DNA of 64,000 nucleotides, taken from assembly GCF_013285385.1 (NCBI RefSeq), contig NZ_CP054212.1:4464001-4528000 (forward strand). Direction: 5' to 3'. This stretch comes from Paramixta manurensis. GTDB taxonomy: Bacteria > Pseudomonadota > Gammaproteobacteria > Enterobacterales > Enterobacteriaceae. The number at the start of each line of letters is the position of its first letter. Position 1 is the stretch's first letter. The notes beneath the pieces are model-generated. The model had not been told where the DNA came from. It made no database searches and saw only the letters and a program-made list of their open reading frames with translations. Positions 1-9,203 of the stretch are shown here, piece by piece. The position numbers and the translations under genes are program-made.

Positions 1-782
1 ACGCCGTGCTGTTCCAGCGCCGCGACATCCGAAATAGGAATGCCGTAGATACGCTCCATCACCAACATCGATTCGCTACAGTAATCGGAATACACTTCCG
101 GGATATAGAGCAGCTTACTGTTATCAAAATTACGCCGTAGCTGAATGGCATTCGCCGCTTCGCGCAGCAGATTTAACTCATCAATCAGCGTTTTTTCGTA
201 ATCAGACACCACTTCGACCGGCCGCAAACGACGGCCATCCGGCAACAAACGCGGCACCCAGCGCGCCAGGCGATAGATCAACCTCATATCCGCTTTGATC
301 ACCGGTAAAATATCCGGGCGAATAACCTTGAGCACCACCGCTTTACCGTTTTCTTTCAGCGTTGCGGTATGCACTTGCGCAATCGATGCCGAGGCCAACG
401 GTTGAATGTCGAAATCATCAAACCAGTGTTCTACCGGCCCGCCAAGCGACAGTTCAATTTGTTGTTTGGCTTTCTCGCCATCAAACGGCGCCACCCGATC
501 TTGCAGCATGGCTAATTGGTCGGCGATGTGTGGCGGGAAGAGATCGCGCCGCGTCGACATCATCTGACCGAACTTAATCCATACCGGCCCCAGTTGTTCC
601 AGCGCAAGGCGCAAACGCGCTCCCAGCGCCTCATCCCGATGGCGGTTCGGCATCCAAAATATGCAGCGCCGCCACAGGCGCAGCGGCAACGTAATACGCC
701 GGCGAGGAATCAGCTCATCAAGCCCGTAGCTCAAAAATATCTTAATAATGAAGTAAAGACGGCGAATTTCTCCCGGCGTCAT
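1..782 (-). CDS. ubiB: UbiB, ubiquinone biosynthesis atypical kinase/ATPase (3' part cut by window edge)
   Basis: Reading leftwards from the ATG at 782, the frame is open to the window edge for 260 codons and begins MTPGEIRRLYFI. It contains the UbiB/ADCK hallmarks: the KxGQ stretch (IKFGQMMSTRRDLFP), the A-rich loop that replaces the kinase glycine loop (PLASASIAQVH), and the lysine of VVLKVIRP. UbiB is a membrane-associated kinase-like ATPase that assists the Coq/Ubi complex in aerobic ubiquinone synthesis. The C-terminal half, including the usual C-terminal membrane helices, lies outside the window. The start overlaps the ubiJ stop by four bases (ATGA), so ubiE-ubiJ-ubiB is a tight operon. 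Confidence 0.95.
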   Translation of the reverse strand, partial: MTPGEIRRLYFIIKIFLSYGLDELIPRRRITLPLRLWRRCIFWMPNRHRDEALGARLRLALEQLGPVWIKFGQMMSTRRDLFPPHIADQLAMLQDRVAPFDGEKAKQQIELSLGGPVEHWFDDFDIQPLASASIAQVHTATLKENGKAVVLKVIRPDILPVIKADMRLIYRLARWVPRLLPDGRRLRPVEVVSDYEKTLIDELNLLREAANAIQLRRNFDNSKLLYIPEVYSDYCSESMLVMERIYGIPISDVAALEQHG

Positions 783-1384
783 TTCGCCTCCAGCCTGGCT
801 AATCTATCGCTTAACGCATCAAGAGAACGCGTTAGCGCATCGACCTCTTCAGCAAACCACGCCAACTCCAGCGCGCCTGGCGCCACTCGCCACTCCTCAG
901 TTAACACTTGAGAGAGGTGTTGCTGTTTATGCCGCAGGTTACCGCGCACCAAGCCGATACCACGCCGGGCCGCCTGGCTCACACCTTGCGCGGCAATATC
1001 CCCGATCCAGGGAGCGAGATACTCGGCGGGATCTAACTCGGCTAAATCCATCAGTGCGGAAAATTGCTGAACGACCTGAAGATCGCCCTCCACTTCCAGT
1101 TCACCGCGGCGAATTAACCCGGTCAATTGCTGACGATCACGCAGTTTAGGCAACACTGACAACCGTGTTTTCACCGTGCAATCCGCGTCACCCTGCCAGT
1201 CACCCACTACATCCACCTGATTTTCACTAAAAACCAAGGTTAACACCGAGGAGAGCTCATGCAGTTGAACGGACAGTACTTTGCCATTCAGACGTTGACG
1301 CGCTGCCTTTAAGCCACGGTCGCGATACAAAATATGGTTAAGCGCAGTCTCCAGACCGGCAGTTAACAACGGCGTTAAAGTCAT
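779..1384 (-). CDS. ubiJ: UbiJ, ubiquinone biosynthesis accessory factor (SCP2 domain)
   Basis: This 201-residue protein matches E. coli UbiJ (YigP) in length and position. It carries an N-terminal SCP2-type lipid-binding fold (roughly residues 15-115) and a charged helical C-terminus ending RLARLEAK. UbiJ scaffolds the soluble Ubi hydroxylase complex, probably holding the hydrophobic intermediates. I chose the second in-frame ATG (1384): an AGGA motif sits six bases upstream of it, whereas the same motif abuts the first ATG at 1390. The chosen start also gives exactly the E. coli length. In E. coli the 3' half of this gene encodes the sRNA EsrE; I cannot confirm that here. Confidence 0.93.
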   Translation of the reverse strand: MTLTPLLTAGLETALNHILYRDRGLKAARQRLNGKVLSVQLHELSSVLTLVFSENQVDVVGDWQGDADCTVKTRLSVLPKLRDRQQLTGLIRRGELEVEGDLQVVQQFSALMDLAELDPAEYLAPWIGDIAAQGVSQAARRGIGLVRGNLRHKQQHLSQVLTEEWRVAPGALELAWFAEEVDALTRSLDALSDRLARLEAK

Positions 1385-1396
1385 TCGCATTCCTGC

Positions 1397-2152
1397 TTAA
1401 AACTTAAATCCACGATGCAGCGCAACTATGCCACCCGTCAGATTGTAATAGCTGGTATTTTCAAAACCGGCATCGGCCATCATCGACTTGAGCGTTTCCT
1501 GATCGGGATGCATACGAATGGACTCCGCGAGATAGCGATAGCTCTCCGCATCCTGCGCCACCAGCTCGCCAATACGCGGCAAAATATGAAACGAGTAGGC
1601 GTCATACGCCTTATTCAGCGGCTCAAGCAGCGGCTTAGAGAACTCCAGCACCAGCAAACGGCCACCGGGTTTCAGCACCCGAAACATGGAGGCCAGCGCC
1701 TTCTCTTTTTCCGTTACGTTACGCAGCCCGAACGAGATGGTGATGCAATCGAAATAGTTATCCGGGAACGGTAAGGCTTCGGCGTTCGCCTGCACATAGC
1801 TGACATTGCCCACCACGCCATTATTGCGTAGCTTCTCGCGGCCCATTTTCAGCATTGAGCTGTTTATATCCGCCAGTACCACCTGCCCGGTATCGCCAAC
1901 CAGACGCGAAAACTTCGCAGTGAGATCGCCGGTACCACCGGCCAAATCCAGGACACGCTGCCCACGGCGCACGCCGCTACAATCAATGGTAAAACGCTTC
2001 CAGATACGGTGAATGCCGAACGACATCAAATCATTCATCACGTCATATTTCGCCGCGACGGAATGGAAAACACCCGCCACCATCTCCGCTTTTTCGCTTT
2101 TCGCTACGGTACGAAAACCGAAATGGGTTGTTTCCTGCGATTCATCTGCCAT
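1397..2152 (-). CDS. ubiE: UbiE/MenG, demethylmenaquinone/ubiquinone C-methyltransferase
   Basis: The protein is a class I SAM-dependent methyltransferase that C-methylates the benzoquinol ring in ubiquinone synthesis and demethylmenaquinol in menaquinone synthesis. The SAM-binding glycine motif is LDLAGGTGDLTAKF (about residues 70-83) and the C-terminus ends ALHRGFKF as in E. coli. The frame is open to 2215, but the ATG at 2152 gives MADESQETTHFGF and a 251-residue protein, the E. coli length. It is first in the ubiE-ubiJ-ubiB operon, 75 bp downstream of rmuC on the same strand. Confidence 0.95.
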   Translation of the reverse strand: MADESQETTHFGFRTVAKSEKAEMVAGVFHSVAAKYDVMNDLMSFGIHRIWKRFTIDCSGVRRGQRVLDLAGGTGDLTAKFSRLVGDTGQVVLADINSSMLKMGREKLRNNGVVGNVSYVQANAEALPFPDNYFDCITISFGLRNVTEKEKALASMFRVLKPGGRLLVLEFSKPLLEPLNKAYDAYSFHILPRIGELVAQDAESYRYLAESIRMHPDQETLKSMMADAGFENTSYYNLTGGIVALHRGFKF

Positions 2153-2227
2153 GTGTTTTGCCTGCTCCACAATCAAGTATCCCGGAAGTGTATCAGAGTC
2201 ACGGTAGTCAGGCACGTTACCCCTCGG

Positions 2228-3658
2228 TTATTCATTGATACGGCGCAACAGATCGCTTGCCACGGGGGGTAGCGTTTCGTCATCACCATCCGCCTCCTCT
2301 TCCGCTGCGGTATCCGGCGCGTCTGCAGCCGCTTGCTCGGCCAGATGCGGATTAATTGGGCGTTTCACTTCAACACCCAGTTGGCGAAACCCTTCAGTCT
2401 GCGCAATCAGATTTCCGCGACCCTCAGCCAGTTTTTTCATCGCCTGACGGTAACTCTCCTGTGCCTTATCCAGGTTTTGGCCGATGCCGCTCATATCATC
2501 AACAAACAAGCGCATCTTATCGTACAGTTTGGCCGCCCGATCGGCGATACGTTGCGCGTTACGACTTTGATGTTCATAGCGCCAAAGATTGTTAATGGTA
2601 CGCAACGCGACCAACAGCGTGGTGGGGCTAACTAACATAATGTTCTGCTGCAGCGCCTCGCTAATTAGCTCCGGCTGCCGATCAATAGCTAACAGAAAAG
2701 CAGGCTCAATCGGGATAAACATCAACACATAATCCAACGAGCGTAAACCCGGTAATTGTTGATAATCTTTGCGACTCAGCAAACGAATGTGACCACGTAT
2801 TGCCGCAATATGCTCGTTGATTGCCTGCTCACGCGTAGCCTCATCGTCGCCATTAAAGTAACGCTCATAGGCAATTAAGGTCATTTTGGCATCAATCACT
2901 ACGTCTTTGCCTTGCGGTAACCTGACAATCACATCTGGCTGCATACGACTATTGCGATCGACCTGCACACTAACCTGGGTTTCATATTCATGCCCTTCGC
3001 GTAGCCCCGAAGCCTCCAAAACGCGGCTTAACACCACTTCGCCCCAGTTCCCCTGGGTTTTATTATCGCCTTTTAATGCTTTCGTCAGGTTGATCGCCTC
3101 TTGCGCCATTTGCGCATTAAGCTGTTGTAAGTTGCGGATTTCGTGGGAAAGCGTATGGCGCTCACGGGCCTCCTGGCCAAAACTTTCCTGCACCTGACGG
3201 CGAAAGCCATCAAGTTGCTCGCGCAACGGGGTGATAAGCGCATTCAGGCTTTGTCGGTTCTGTTCATCCACCTTTCGCCCACTGTGTTCAAAAATGCGAT
3301 TGGCGAGATTTTCGAACTGGGTGGTCAAACGCTGCTCGCTGTTCGCCAGCATGCGCTGTTTCTCTTCAGCGGCGATACGTGTCTCTTCCAGACGAATAGT
3401 TATTTCGCGTAACTCAACTTCCTGGGCACGATTAATCTCCAGTTGGTTACGTAGTTCCCGACCAAGCTGTTCGCTTTCATTACGCCAGTAATCGAAGTGA
3501 TGTAGCTTTTCTTGCGCCGCGGCCAGCGTGCCGTGCATTTGGCGCAATTCGGTTTCCCGTTCCGCCTGTTGCCGTGCGGCGCGCAGCCATGCCAACGCCC
3601 AACCAACCAGCAACCCCGCCAGCCCAAGACATAAGCTTAAAATCAATTGGTTATCCAC
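2228..3658 (-). CDS. rmuC: RmuC, DNA recombination protein (predicted nuclease-like)
   Basis: About 476 residues: an N-terminal membrane helix (LILSLCLGLAGLLVGWALAW), a long coiled coil (about residues 30-180), then the conserved RmuC core with NWGEVVLSRVLEASGL, DVVIDAKMT and the PGLRSLDYVLMFIP stretch. RmuC limits recombination at inverted repeats in E. coli; the core has a restriction-endonuclease-like fold. The tail is acidic and Ala/Asp/Glu rich. I chose the GTG at 3658, preceded by a GGGGGA ribosome site. A TTG at 3682 keeps the frame open but adds an unconserved leader and has poorer spacing. Confidence 0.9.
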   Translation of the reverse strand: MDNQLILSLCLGLAGLLVGWALAWLRAARQQAERETELRQMHGTLAAAQEKLHHFDYWRNESEQLGRELRNQLEINRAQEVELREITIRLEETRIAAEEKQRMLANSEQRLTTQFENLANRIFEHSGRKVDEQNRQSLNALITPLREQLDGFRRQVQESFGQEARERHTLSHEIRNLQQLNAQMAQEAINLTKALKGDNKTQGNWGEVVLSRVLEASGLREGHEYETQVSVQVDRNSRMQPDVIVRLPQGKDVVIDAKMTLIAYERYFNGDDEATREQAINEHIAAIRGHIRLLSRKDYQQLPGLRSLDYVLMFIPIEPAFLLAIDRQPELISEALQQNIMLVSPTTLLVALRTINNLWRYEHQSRNAQRIADRAAKLYDKMRLFVDDMSGIGQNLDKAQESYRQAMKKLAEGRGNLIAQTEGFRQLGVEVKRPINPHLAEQAAADAPDTAAEEEADGDDETLPPVASDLLRRINE

Positions 3659-3750
3659 AGTTCCCCCGCCCGGCACCTTCAACAGGGAAAAGGTAGAGCG
3701 CTACTGTATGAATGTCCAGACAAAAATGACCTGACGCCAGGTATCGGCGT

Positions 3751-3779
3751 GAAGAAAACAGGCGCCGGACGGCGCCTGT
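3751..3779 (-). terminator. udp rho-independent terminator
   Basis: A perfect 8-bp stem (CAGGCGCC/GGCGCCTG) with a four-base loop, read on the minus strand and followed by TTTTCTTC. It lies just past the udp stop codon. Confidence 0.8.
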
Positions 3780-3793
3780 GGGCAGAGAAAGGG

Positions 3794-4555
3794 CTAGATC
3801 AGACGGCGCGCGGCTTCAACTACAATTTTGACCGCATCGCTTTCGGTTTGCTTCATGGTTTCCGCATCGGGGATTTCTTTCTGCGTGCGGTTTACAATAA
3901 CCCCGGCAACCATACCGGCACGCAACCCTTGGCTGGCGCACATGGTCAGTAACGTAGCGGACTCCATTTCATAATTCAGTACCCCCATCTGTTGCCACTC
4001 CTTCATCGAATTCTGGAAACGGCTAACCACCCGCCCGGAGAAGGTGTCATAACGTTCCTGTCCAGGATAGAAGGTATCGGAAGATGCGGTAATACCAATA
4101 TGTGTAGTCGCGCCCACGGCTTTCGCCGCCTCCACCAGCGCGGTGGTGCAGGTAAAGTCTGCCACCGCCGGGAACTCCATCGGCGCGAAGTGCAGACTGG
4201 CGCCATCCAGACGTACCGAGCCGGTAGTCACCAGCACATCGCCAACCTGAATATGCGGCTGAATAGCGCCGGTGGTGCCTACGCGTAAGAATGTGCGCAC
4301 ACCCAGTTGCGCCAATTCTTCAACCGCGATAGAAGTAGAAGGGCCACCAATGCCAGTGGAACAAACGATGACGGCTTTGCCGTTCAGCTCCGCACGCCAG
4401 GTGGTGAACTCTCGGTGTGAGGCCAGGTGAACCGGGTTATCCATCAACGCCGCGATTTTCTTCACGCGCTCAGGATCGCCGGGCACGATAGCAAGCGTAG
4501 CGCCCTGTAAATCAGCTTTGGTGATCCCTAAATGAAAAACATCGGACTGGGCCAT
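3794..4555 (-). CDS. udp: Uridine phosphorylase
   Basis: This cytoplasmic enzyme splits uridine with phosphate into uracil and ribose-1-phosphate for pyrimidine salvage. At 253 residues it has the E. coli length. It shows the nucleoside phosphorylase family motifs: IVPGDPERVKKIAALMD near the N-terminus (phosphate site), SVRLDGASLHFAP, and the C-terminal NYEMESATLLTM ribose/uridine site. The start at 4555 follows a GGAG ribosome site. The upstream region carries a CRP-CytR-CRP arrangement, so expression is expected to respond to cAMP and to cytidine, as in E. coli. Confidence 0.97.
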   Translation of the reverse strand: MAQSDVFHLGITKADLQGATLAIVPGDPERVKKIAALMDNPVHLASHREFTTWRAELNGKAVIVCSTGIGGPSTSIAVEELAQLGVRTFLRVGTTGAIQPHIQVGDVLVTTGSVRLDGASLHFAPMEFPAVADFTCTTALVEAAKAVGATTHIGITASSDTFYPGQERYDTFSGRVVSRFQNSMKEWQQMGVLNYEMESATLLTMCASQGLRAGMVAGVIVNRTQKEIPDAETMKQTESDAVKIVVEAARRLI

Positions 4556-4623
4556 AACACGCTCCTGAATTGAAATAAGTTAACTGGCTAATACCGGCTA
4601 CTCTACGGGAAAAGCGGATAAAA

Positions 4624-4697
4624 TTATGTGAGAGCAATCACTCATAAAAATGAAAGTTACATTTTATCATTCAATAATTGTGATTTATTTCACATAA
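4624..4697 (-). promoter_or_regulatory. udp control region: two CRP sites flanking a CytR-like site
   Basis: CRP site 1 is TGTGA-N6-TCACT at 4627-4642. CRP site 2 is TGTGA-N6-TCACA at 4679-4694. Their centres are 52 bp apart, the spacing of CRP pairs that accept CytR between them. An octamer GTTACATT at 4656-4663 is a 7/8 match to the CytR half-site. A -10 (TAGAGT, minus strand, 4605-4600) puts the start near 4593, with site 1 centred about 41 bp upstream (class II position). The sites are read directly; CytR binding is inferred from E. coli udp. Confidence 0.75.
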
Positions 4698-4844
4698 AAA
4701 CATTTGTCCGCCCCCTTTTGCCACAAGCTGCCCTGCGCTTTTCATCGCGCCAGTGGTAAAGAAAATATCGCAGCGCTGCACAGAGTCGATGCCTAATCTT
4801 GGCTATAGTTACCTGATTGCGCTATTGCTAACACGGAGAGGACG

Positions 4845-5681
4845 ATGAAAACCGAAGATAATATGGCCCATAAAGCGGGCGATCGCGGGTTCGCCCCCGC
4901 GGTGTCACCTACCGCCTCAACCACGATTGTTACTGAAAGTGCCGCCATCCATTCTGGCGAAACGTCGATCCCGACCCAGGGCGAAAACATGCCCGCTTTT
5001 TATGCCAAACCGAAAGATGCCGATGGCCCATTGCCAGTAGTTTTGGTGGTACAGGAGATTTTTGGCGTCCACGAACATATCCGTGATATTTGCCGTCGTC
5101 TGGCGAATGAGGGTTATCTGGCCGTTGCGCCGGAGCTCTACTTCCGTCAGGGCGATCCTAACGATTATGACGATATTCCTACCTTGTTTGCGGAACTGGT
5201 CAGTAAAGTCCCCGATGCACAGGTGTTGGCCGATTTGGATCATGTGGCGAACTGGGCCTCCCGCAATGGCGGGGAAATACGTCGCATGGCGATTACCGGT
5301 TTCTGCTGGGGCGGGCGCATTACCTGGCTGTATGCCGCACACAATCCACAGCTAAAAGCGGCGGTGGCTTGGTACGGTCGTCTGGTTGGCGAAAAGAGTA
5401 TGAAACAACCGAAGCATCCGATTGATATCGCCGTCAATCTGAACGCCCCGGTGCTGGGATTGTATGGCGCTAAGGATAGCGGTATTCCACAAGAGAGTGT
5501 CGAATCCATGCGTCAGGCACTTCGCGCGGCGAACGCTAAGGCGGAGATCATCGTTTATCCCGATGCCGATCACGCTTTTAACGCAGATTACCGTCCGAGT
5601 TATCACGAAGAGTCGGCGAAAGATGGTTGGCAACGCATGCTGGCGTGGTTTAAACAGTACGGCGTTGCACCGCAAGCCTAA
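4845..5681 (+). CDS. dlhH: DlhH, dienelactone hydrolase family protein
   Basis: The protein has 278 residues; E. coli DlhH (YsgA) has about 271. It is an alpha/beta hydrolase with a cysteine nucleophile, Cys154 in the elbow GFCWGGR. A probable acid residue lies in the GAKDSGIP segment and the catalytic histidine in DADHAFN. The family hydrolyses dienelactones; the physiological substrate in enterobacteria is not established. The N-terminus has a Ser/Thr/Ala-rich stretch. The ATG follows a strong GGAGAGGA ribosome site. The gene diverges from udp across the shared CRP region, as in E. coli. Confidence 0.9.
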   Translation: MKTEDNMAHKAGDRGFAPAVSPTASTTIVTESAAIHSGETSIPTQGENMPAFYAKPKDADGPLPVVLVVQEIFGVHEHIRDICRRLANEGYLAVAPELYFRQGDPNDYDDIPTLFAELVSKVPDAQVLADLDHVANWASRNGGEIRRMAITGFCWGGRITWLYAAHNPQLKAAVAWYGRLVGEKSMKQPKHPIDIAVNLNAPVLGLYGAKDSGIPQESVESMRQALRAANAKAEIIVYPDADHAFNADYRPSYHEESAKDGWQRMLAWFKQYGVAPQA

Positions 5682-5688
5682 GCTAAGT

Positions 5689-5714
5689 AAAAAAAGGGGC
5701 GTTCACCACGCCCC
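5689..5714 (-). terminator. metE rho-independent terminator
   Basis: Six-base stem GGGGCG/CGCCCC with a seven-base loop. On the minus strand it is followed by seven T, immediately downstream of metE. It lies between the convergent dlhH and metE genes. Confidence 0.8.
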
Positions 5715-5739
5715 CAATAATTACCACAACACAGAAATA

Positions 5740-8010
5740 TTAAGCGTGTTCCGCACGCAGGTTTTGCGCCGCTTTAACCATGTTTGCCAGCGCTTGACGT
5801 GTTTCTGTCCAGCCACGTGTTTTCAAACCACAATCCGGGTTAACCCACAAACGCTCCGTCGGGATGCGCTTCGCGGCTTTACGTAACAATGCTTCCATCC
5901 ACTCCACGCTTGGCACGTTTGGCGAGTGAATATCGTAAACACCCGGGCCAATTTCATTGGGGTATTCAAACACTTCAAATGACTCCAGGAGTTCCATATC
6001 TGAGCGCGAGGTTTCGATGGTGATAACATCGGCATCCAACGCGGCAATCGAATCCATGATGTCGTTAAACTCGCAATAACACATATGGGTATGGATCTGG
6101 GTATCATCCTGTGCAACGGCGGCATTTAAGCGGAAGGCATCCACCGCCCAGGCAAGGTAAGCCGCCCAGTCGGACTGACGCAACGGTAAGCCTTCACGTA
6201 GGGCTGGCTCATCAATCTGGATAATCCCGATACCGGCCTTTTCCAAATCCTCCACTTCATCACGCAGTGCCAGCGCAATTTGCTTAGCAATAGTTTCACG
6301 GGAAACGTCTTCACGCGGGAACGACCAGCACAAAATAGTGACCGGCCCGGTTAACATGCCTTTTACCGGCTTATCGGTCAGAGATTGTGCATATTTTGCC
6401 CACTCAACGGTAATCGCTTCTGGGCGGCTAACATCGCCGATAATAACCGGAGGTTTCACACAGCGTGAGCCATAGCTTTGCACCCAGCCGTTTTGCGTAA
6501 AGACAAAACCATCCAGGTGTTCACCGAAGTACTCAACCATGTCGTTGCGTTCGGCCTCACCGTGAACCAGCACATCAAGCCCCAAGCGTTCCTGCTCGAC
6601 GATCGCTTGTTTAATATGTTCGGAAATACCGGTGCGGTAGTGATTACTATCCAGACGCCCTTGCTTGAAATCCAGGCGCAGGCCGCGAATTTCGGTGGTC
6701 TGAGGGAAAGAACCGATGGTGGTGGTCGGCCATGCCGGTAAGTTAAAGCGTTGGCGCTGGGCTGCTGCACGCGTCTGATAATCGCTCTGGCGCTCGCTAT
6801 CTTTGGCGGTAATTTCCGCTAAGCGCTTTCCAACCGCAGCATTATGTACGCGGGCGGAATCACGGCGGGCGCGGATCGGCGCACTCCACGCTTCCAGCGA
6901 AGCGGCATCATTATTATTTAATGCTTTGGTCAACAGCGACAGTTCGCCGCACTTCTGCAATGCGAAGGAGAACCAGCTTTTCACTTCCTCATCCAGACGC
7001 GTTTCAACGCTCAGATCGATCGGGCTATGCAGTAGCGAGCAGGAAGAACCAATCCACAGGGCATCACGCTGACCAAGCACCGGCTGAAGGCGCTCAAACC
7101 ATGTGCTCAGATCGGCACGCCAAACGTTACGACCATTGATCACCCCCAAAGACAGCAGCCATTCTGCCGGGACTTTAGCATTCAGTTCAGCAATGTTGTC
7201 TTTACCATGTACCAAATCTACGTGTAGCCCCTGAACCGGCAACGCACGCACAGTATCAATATTTTGACCAATGCTATCGAAATAGGTGGTGAGTAGCAGT
7301 TTGACCTGCCCTTGCAGTGCATCGTACGCCGGTTTAAACGCGTCCAGCCACGCTTGGGGCAGTTCCAGCACCAGCGCAGGTTCATCAATTTGCACCCACT
7401 CAATACCGCGTTTTGCCAGTTCAGCCAGTACCTGCTGATAAACCGGCAAAATGTCGCTTAACAGGCTTAGGCGATCAAATTGCTCACCTTTGACTTTACC
7501 CAGCCACAGATAAGTCACCGGCCCTAATAATACCGGTTTCACTTGATGGCCAAGAGCCAACGCTTCGTCCACTTCATCCAGCAATTGGGTCCAGGTCAGT
7601 TTAAACTGCTGCCCTTGCGTAAATTCCGGCACCATGTAGTGATAGTTGGTATTGAACCACTTGGTCATCTCCGCGGCGGCGGCAGGCTCGCCGGTTGGCG
7701 CACGGCCACGGCCTAAACGGAAGAGCGTATCAAGGTCAACCGAACCGTCTTTATTCTGATGGCGGGCAGGGACATTGCCTAATAACAGACTGGTGGTGAG
7801 TACGTGATCGTACCAGGCAAAATCACCCACCGGCACTAAATCAACGCCAGCCGCTGTTTGCTGTTGCCAGTGACGCGCGCGCAGTTCACGCCCCACAGCC
7901 AGTAACTCTTGCTGAGTGCTGTTGCCTGCCCAATAACTCTCTTGCGCTTTTTTCAATTCGCGGCGCAGGCCGACGCGAGGGAAACCCAGAGTGTGGCTCA
8001 GAATGGTCAT
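5740..8010 (-). CDS. metE: MetE, cobalamin-independent methionine synthase
   Basis: MetE transfers the methyl group of 5-methyltetrahydropteroyltri-glutamate to homocysteine without B12, the last step of methionine synthesis in the cytosol. At 756 residues it is near-identical in layout to E. coli MetE. The N-terminal barrel starts MTILSHTLGFPRVG. The C-terminal catalytic barrel keeps the zinc ligands: His and Cys in HTHMCYCEF, Glu in TIETSRSDMELL, and the late Cys in NPDCGLKTR. It diverges from its activator gene metR. Met boxes lie in the shared promoter region. Confidence 0.98.
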   Translation of the reverse strand: MTILSHTLGFPRVGLRRELKKAQESYWAGNSTQQELLAVGRELRARHWQQQTAAGVDLVPVGDFAWYDHVLTTSLLLGNVPARHQNKDGSVDLDTLFRLGRGRAPTGEPAAAAEMTKWFNTNYHYMVPEFTQGQQFKLTWTQLLDEVDEALALGHQVKPVLLGPVTYLWLGKVKGEQFDRLSLLSDILPVYQQVLAELAKRGIEWVQIDEPALVLELPQAWLDAFKPAYDALQGQVKLLLTTYFDSIGQNIDTVRALPVQGLHVDLVHGKDNIAELNAKVPAEWLLSLGVINGRNVWRADLSTWFERLQPVLGQRDALWIGSSCSLLHSPIDLSVETRLDEEVKSWFSFALQKCGELSLLTKALNNNDAASLEAWSAPIRARRDSARVHNAAVGKRLAEITAKDSERQSDYQTRAAAQRQRFNLPAWPTTTIGSFPQTTEIRGLRLDFKQGRLDSNHYRTGISEHIKQAIVEQERLGLDVLVHGEAERNDMVEYFGEHLDGFVFTQNGWVQSYGSRCVKPPVIIGDVSRPEAITVEWAKYAQSLTDKPVKGMLTGPVTILCWSFPREDVSRETIAKQIALALRDEVEDLEKAGIGIIQIDEPALREGLPLRQSDWAAYLAWAVDAFRLNAAVAQDDTQIHTHMCYCEFNDIMDSIAALDADVITIETSRSDMELLESFEVFEYPNEIGPGVYDIHSPNVPSVEWMEALLRKAAKRIPTERLWVNPDCGLKTRGWTETRQALANMVKAAQNLRAEHA

Positions 8011-8079
8011 CTCAAATCCTCTTCTTCACGATGGCCCGGCGTGCTTAAGTAATAAAATTACCGGGGCAAAAGGGCGTTT

Positions 8080-8095
8080 AGCCGTCCAGATGTTT
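8080..8095. promoter_or_regulatory. Tandem MetJ (met box) operator between metE and metR
   Basis: Two adjacent octamers, AGCCGTCC and AGATGTTT, each match the met box consensus AGACGTCT at 6 of 8 positions. They sit in the metE-metR divergent promoter region, where E. coli has MetJ repressor sites. A further inverted repeat TTCAT-N7-ATGAA lies at 8143-8159, close to the metR start. Operator function is inferred. Confidence 0.6.
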
Positions 8096-8167
8096 ACACC
8101 GCTATAATCAGAGGGTACTGTATAATCCACAAGCGCAAATTATTCATTGTCGATATGAAGGACTCTC

Positions 8168-9106
8168 ATGATCGAACTTAAACATCTGCGAACGCTACAA
8201 GCGCTCCGCCACTCGGGTTCGCTCGCCGCCGCAGCCGCACAGCTTCATCAAACGCAATCGGCGTTATCGCATCAATTTAGCGATTTAGAACAACGCCTTG
8301 GGTTTCGTTTGTTTGTGCGTAAAAGTCAACCGCTACGCTTTACGCCGCAAGGAGAGATTTTGCTACAGCTCGCCGAACAGGTGCTGCCGCAAATTCAGCA
8401 GGCGCTACAGGCATGCCATGAACCTCATCAAACCACGCTGCGTATCGCGATTGAATGCCATAGCTGTATTCAGTGGTTAACCCCGGCGCTGGATAATTTC
8501 CGTCAAGGCTGGCCGCAAGTAGTCATGGACTTTAAATCCGGCGTAACCTTCGATCCGCAGCCAGCGCTGCAACAAGGCGAGCTGGATATCGTCCTCACCT
8601 CTGATATCCTGCCGCGTAGCGGTCTGCACTATTCGCCAATGTTTGATTTCGAAGTACGGTTGGTGTTGGCACCCGACCATCCATTGGCGCAAGTTGAGAA
8701 GATTTCACCGCAAGATTTAGCCAACGAAGTGCTGATGATTTATCCGGTGCAGCGTCAGCGGTTAGATGTATGGCGTCATTTTCTCCAGCCGGCAGGCGTC
8801 AGCCCGGCATTAAAGAGCGTTGATAACACCCTGTTATTGATTCAGATGGTCGCAGCCCGGATGGGGATCGCCGCACTACCGCATTGGGTTGTCGAAAGCT
8901 TTGAACATCAGGGATTGATCGTGACCAAAACCTTGGGCGAAGGTTTGTGGAGTCGCTTATATGCGGCGGTACGTGATGGCGAGCAACGCCAGCCAGTGGT
9001 GGAAGCCTTTATTCGCTCCGCGCGTCAACACGCTTGTAATCATCTGCCCTTCGTGCGGGATGCTTCACGTCCTGGCGCGGCATTGCCTTCAGTACCCGCC
9101 TCTTGA
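8168..9106 (+). CDS. metR: MetR, LysR-type regulator of methionine genes
   Basis: A 312-residue LysR-type regulator that activates metE and other methionine genes with homocysteine as co-effector. The N-terminal winged helix-turn-helix (MIELKHLRTLQALRHSGSLAAAAAQLHQTQSALSHQF, given in pieces: LKHLRTLQALRHSG then QTQSALSHQF) is typical. The co-inducer-binding domain follows (about 90-295). It is transcribed divergently from metE. A GGAC-containing ribosome site precedes the ATG. The C-terminal 15 residues are Pro/Ala rich. Confidence 0.95.
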   Translation: MIELKHLRTLQALRHSGSLAAAAAQLHQTQSALSHQFSDLEQRLGFRLFVRKSQPLRFTPQGEILLQLAEQVLPQIQQALQACHEPHQTTLRIAIECHSCIQWLTPALDNFRQGWPQVVMDFKSGVTFDPQPALQQGELDIVLTSDILPRSGLHYSPMFDFEVRLVLAPDHPLAQVEKISPQDLANEVLMIYPVQRQRLDVWRHFLQPAGVSPALKSVDNTLLLIQMVAARMGIAALPHWVVESFEHQGLIVTKTLGEGLWSRLYAAVRDGEQRQPVVEAFIRSARQHACNHLPFVRDASRPGAALPSVPAS

Positions 9107-9113
9107 GAGTTCG

Positions 9114-9136
9114 AAGGGCAGATTTATTCTGCCCTT
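9114..9136 (+). terminator. Putative terminator after metR
   Basis: Eight-base perfect stem AAGGGCAG/CTGCCCTT with a seven-base loop, directly after the metR stop. There is no long T run, so termination strength is uncertain. Confidence 0.45.
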
Positions 9137-9203
9137 ACGTATAATCCCGGCGCACCCTGCCTTATAATGCGCCGCATCCCTGCCGAATTAACGAGATTTT
9201 ACC

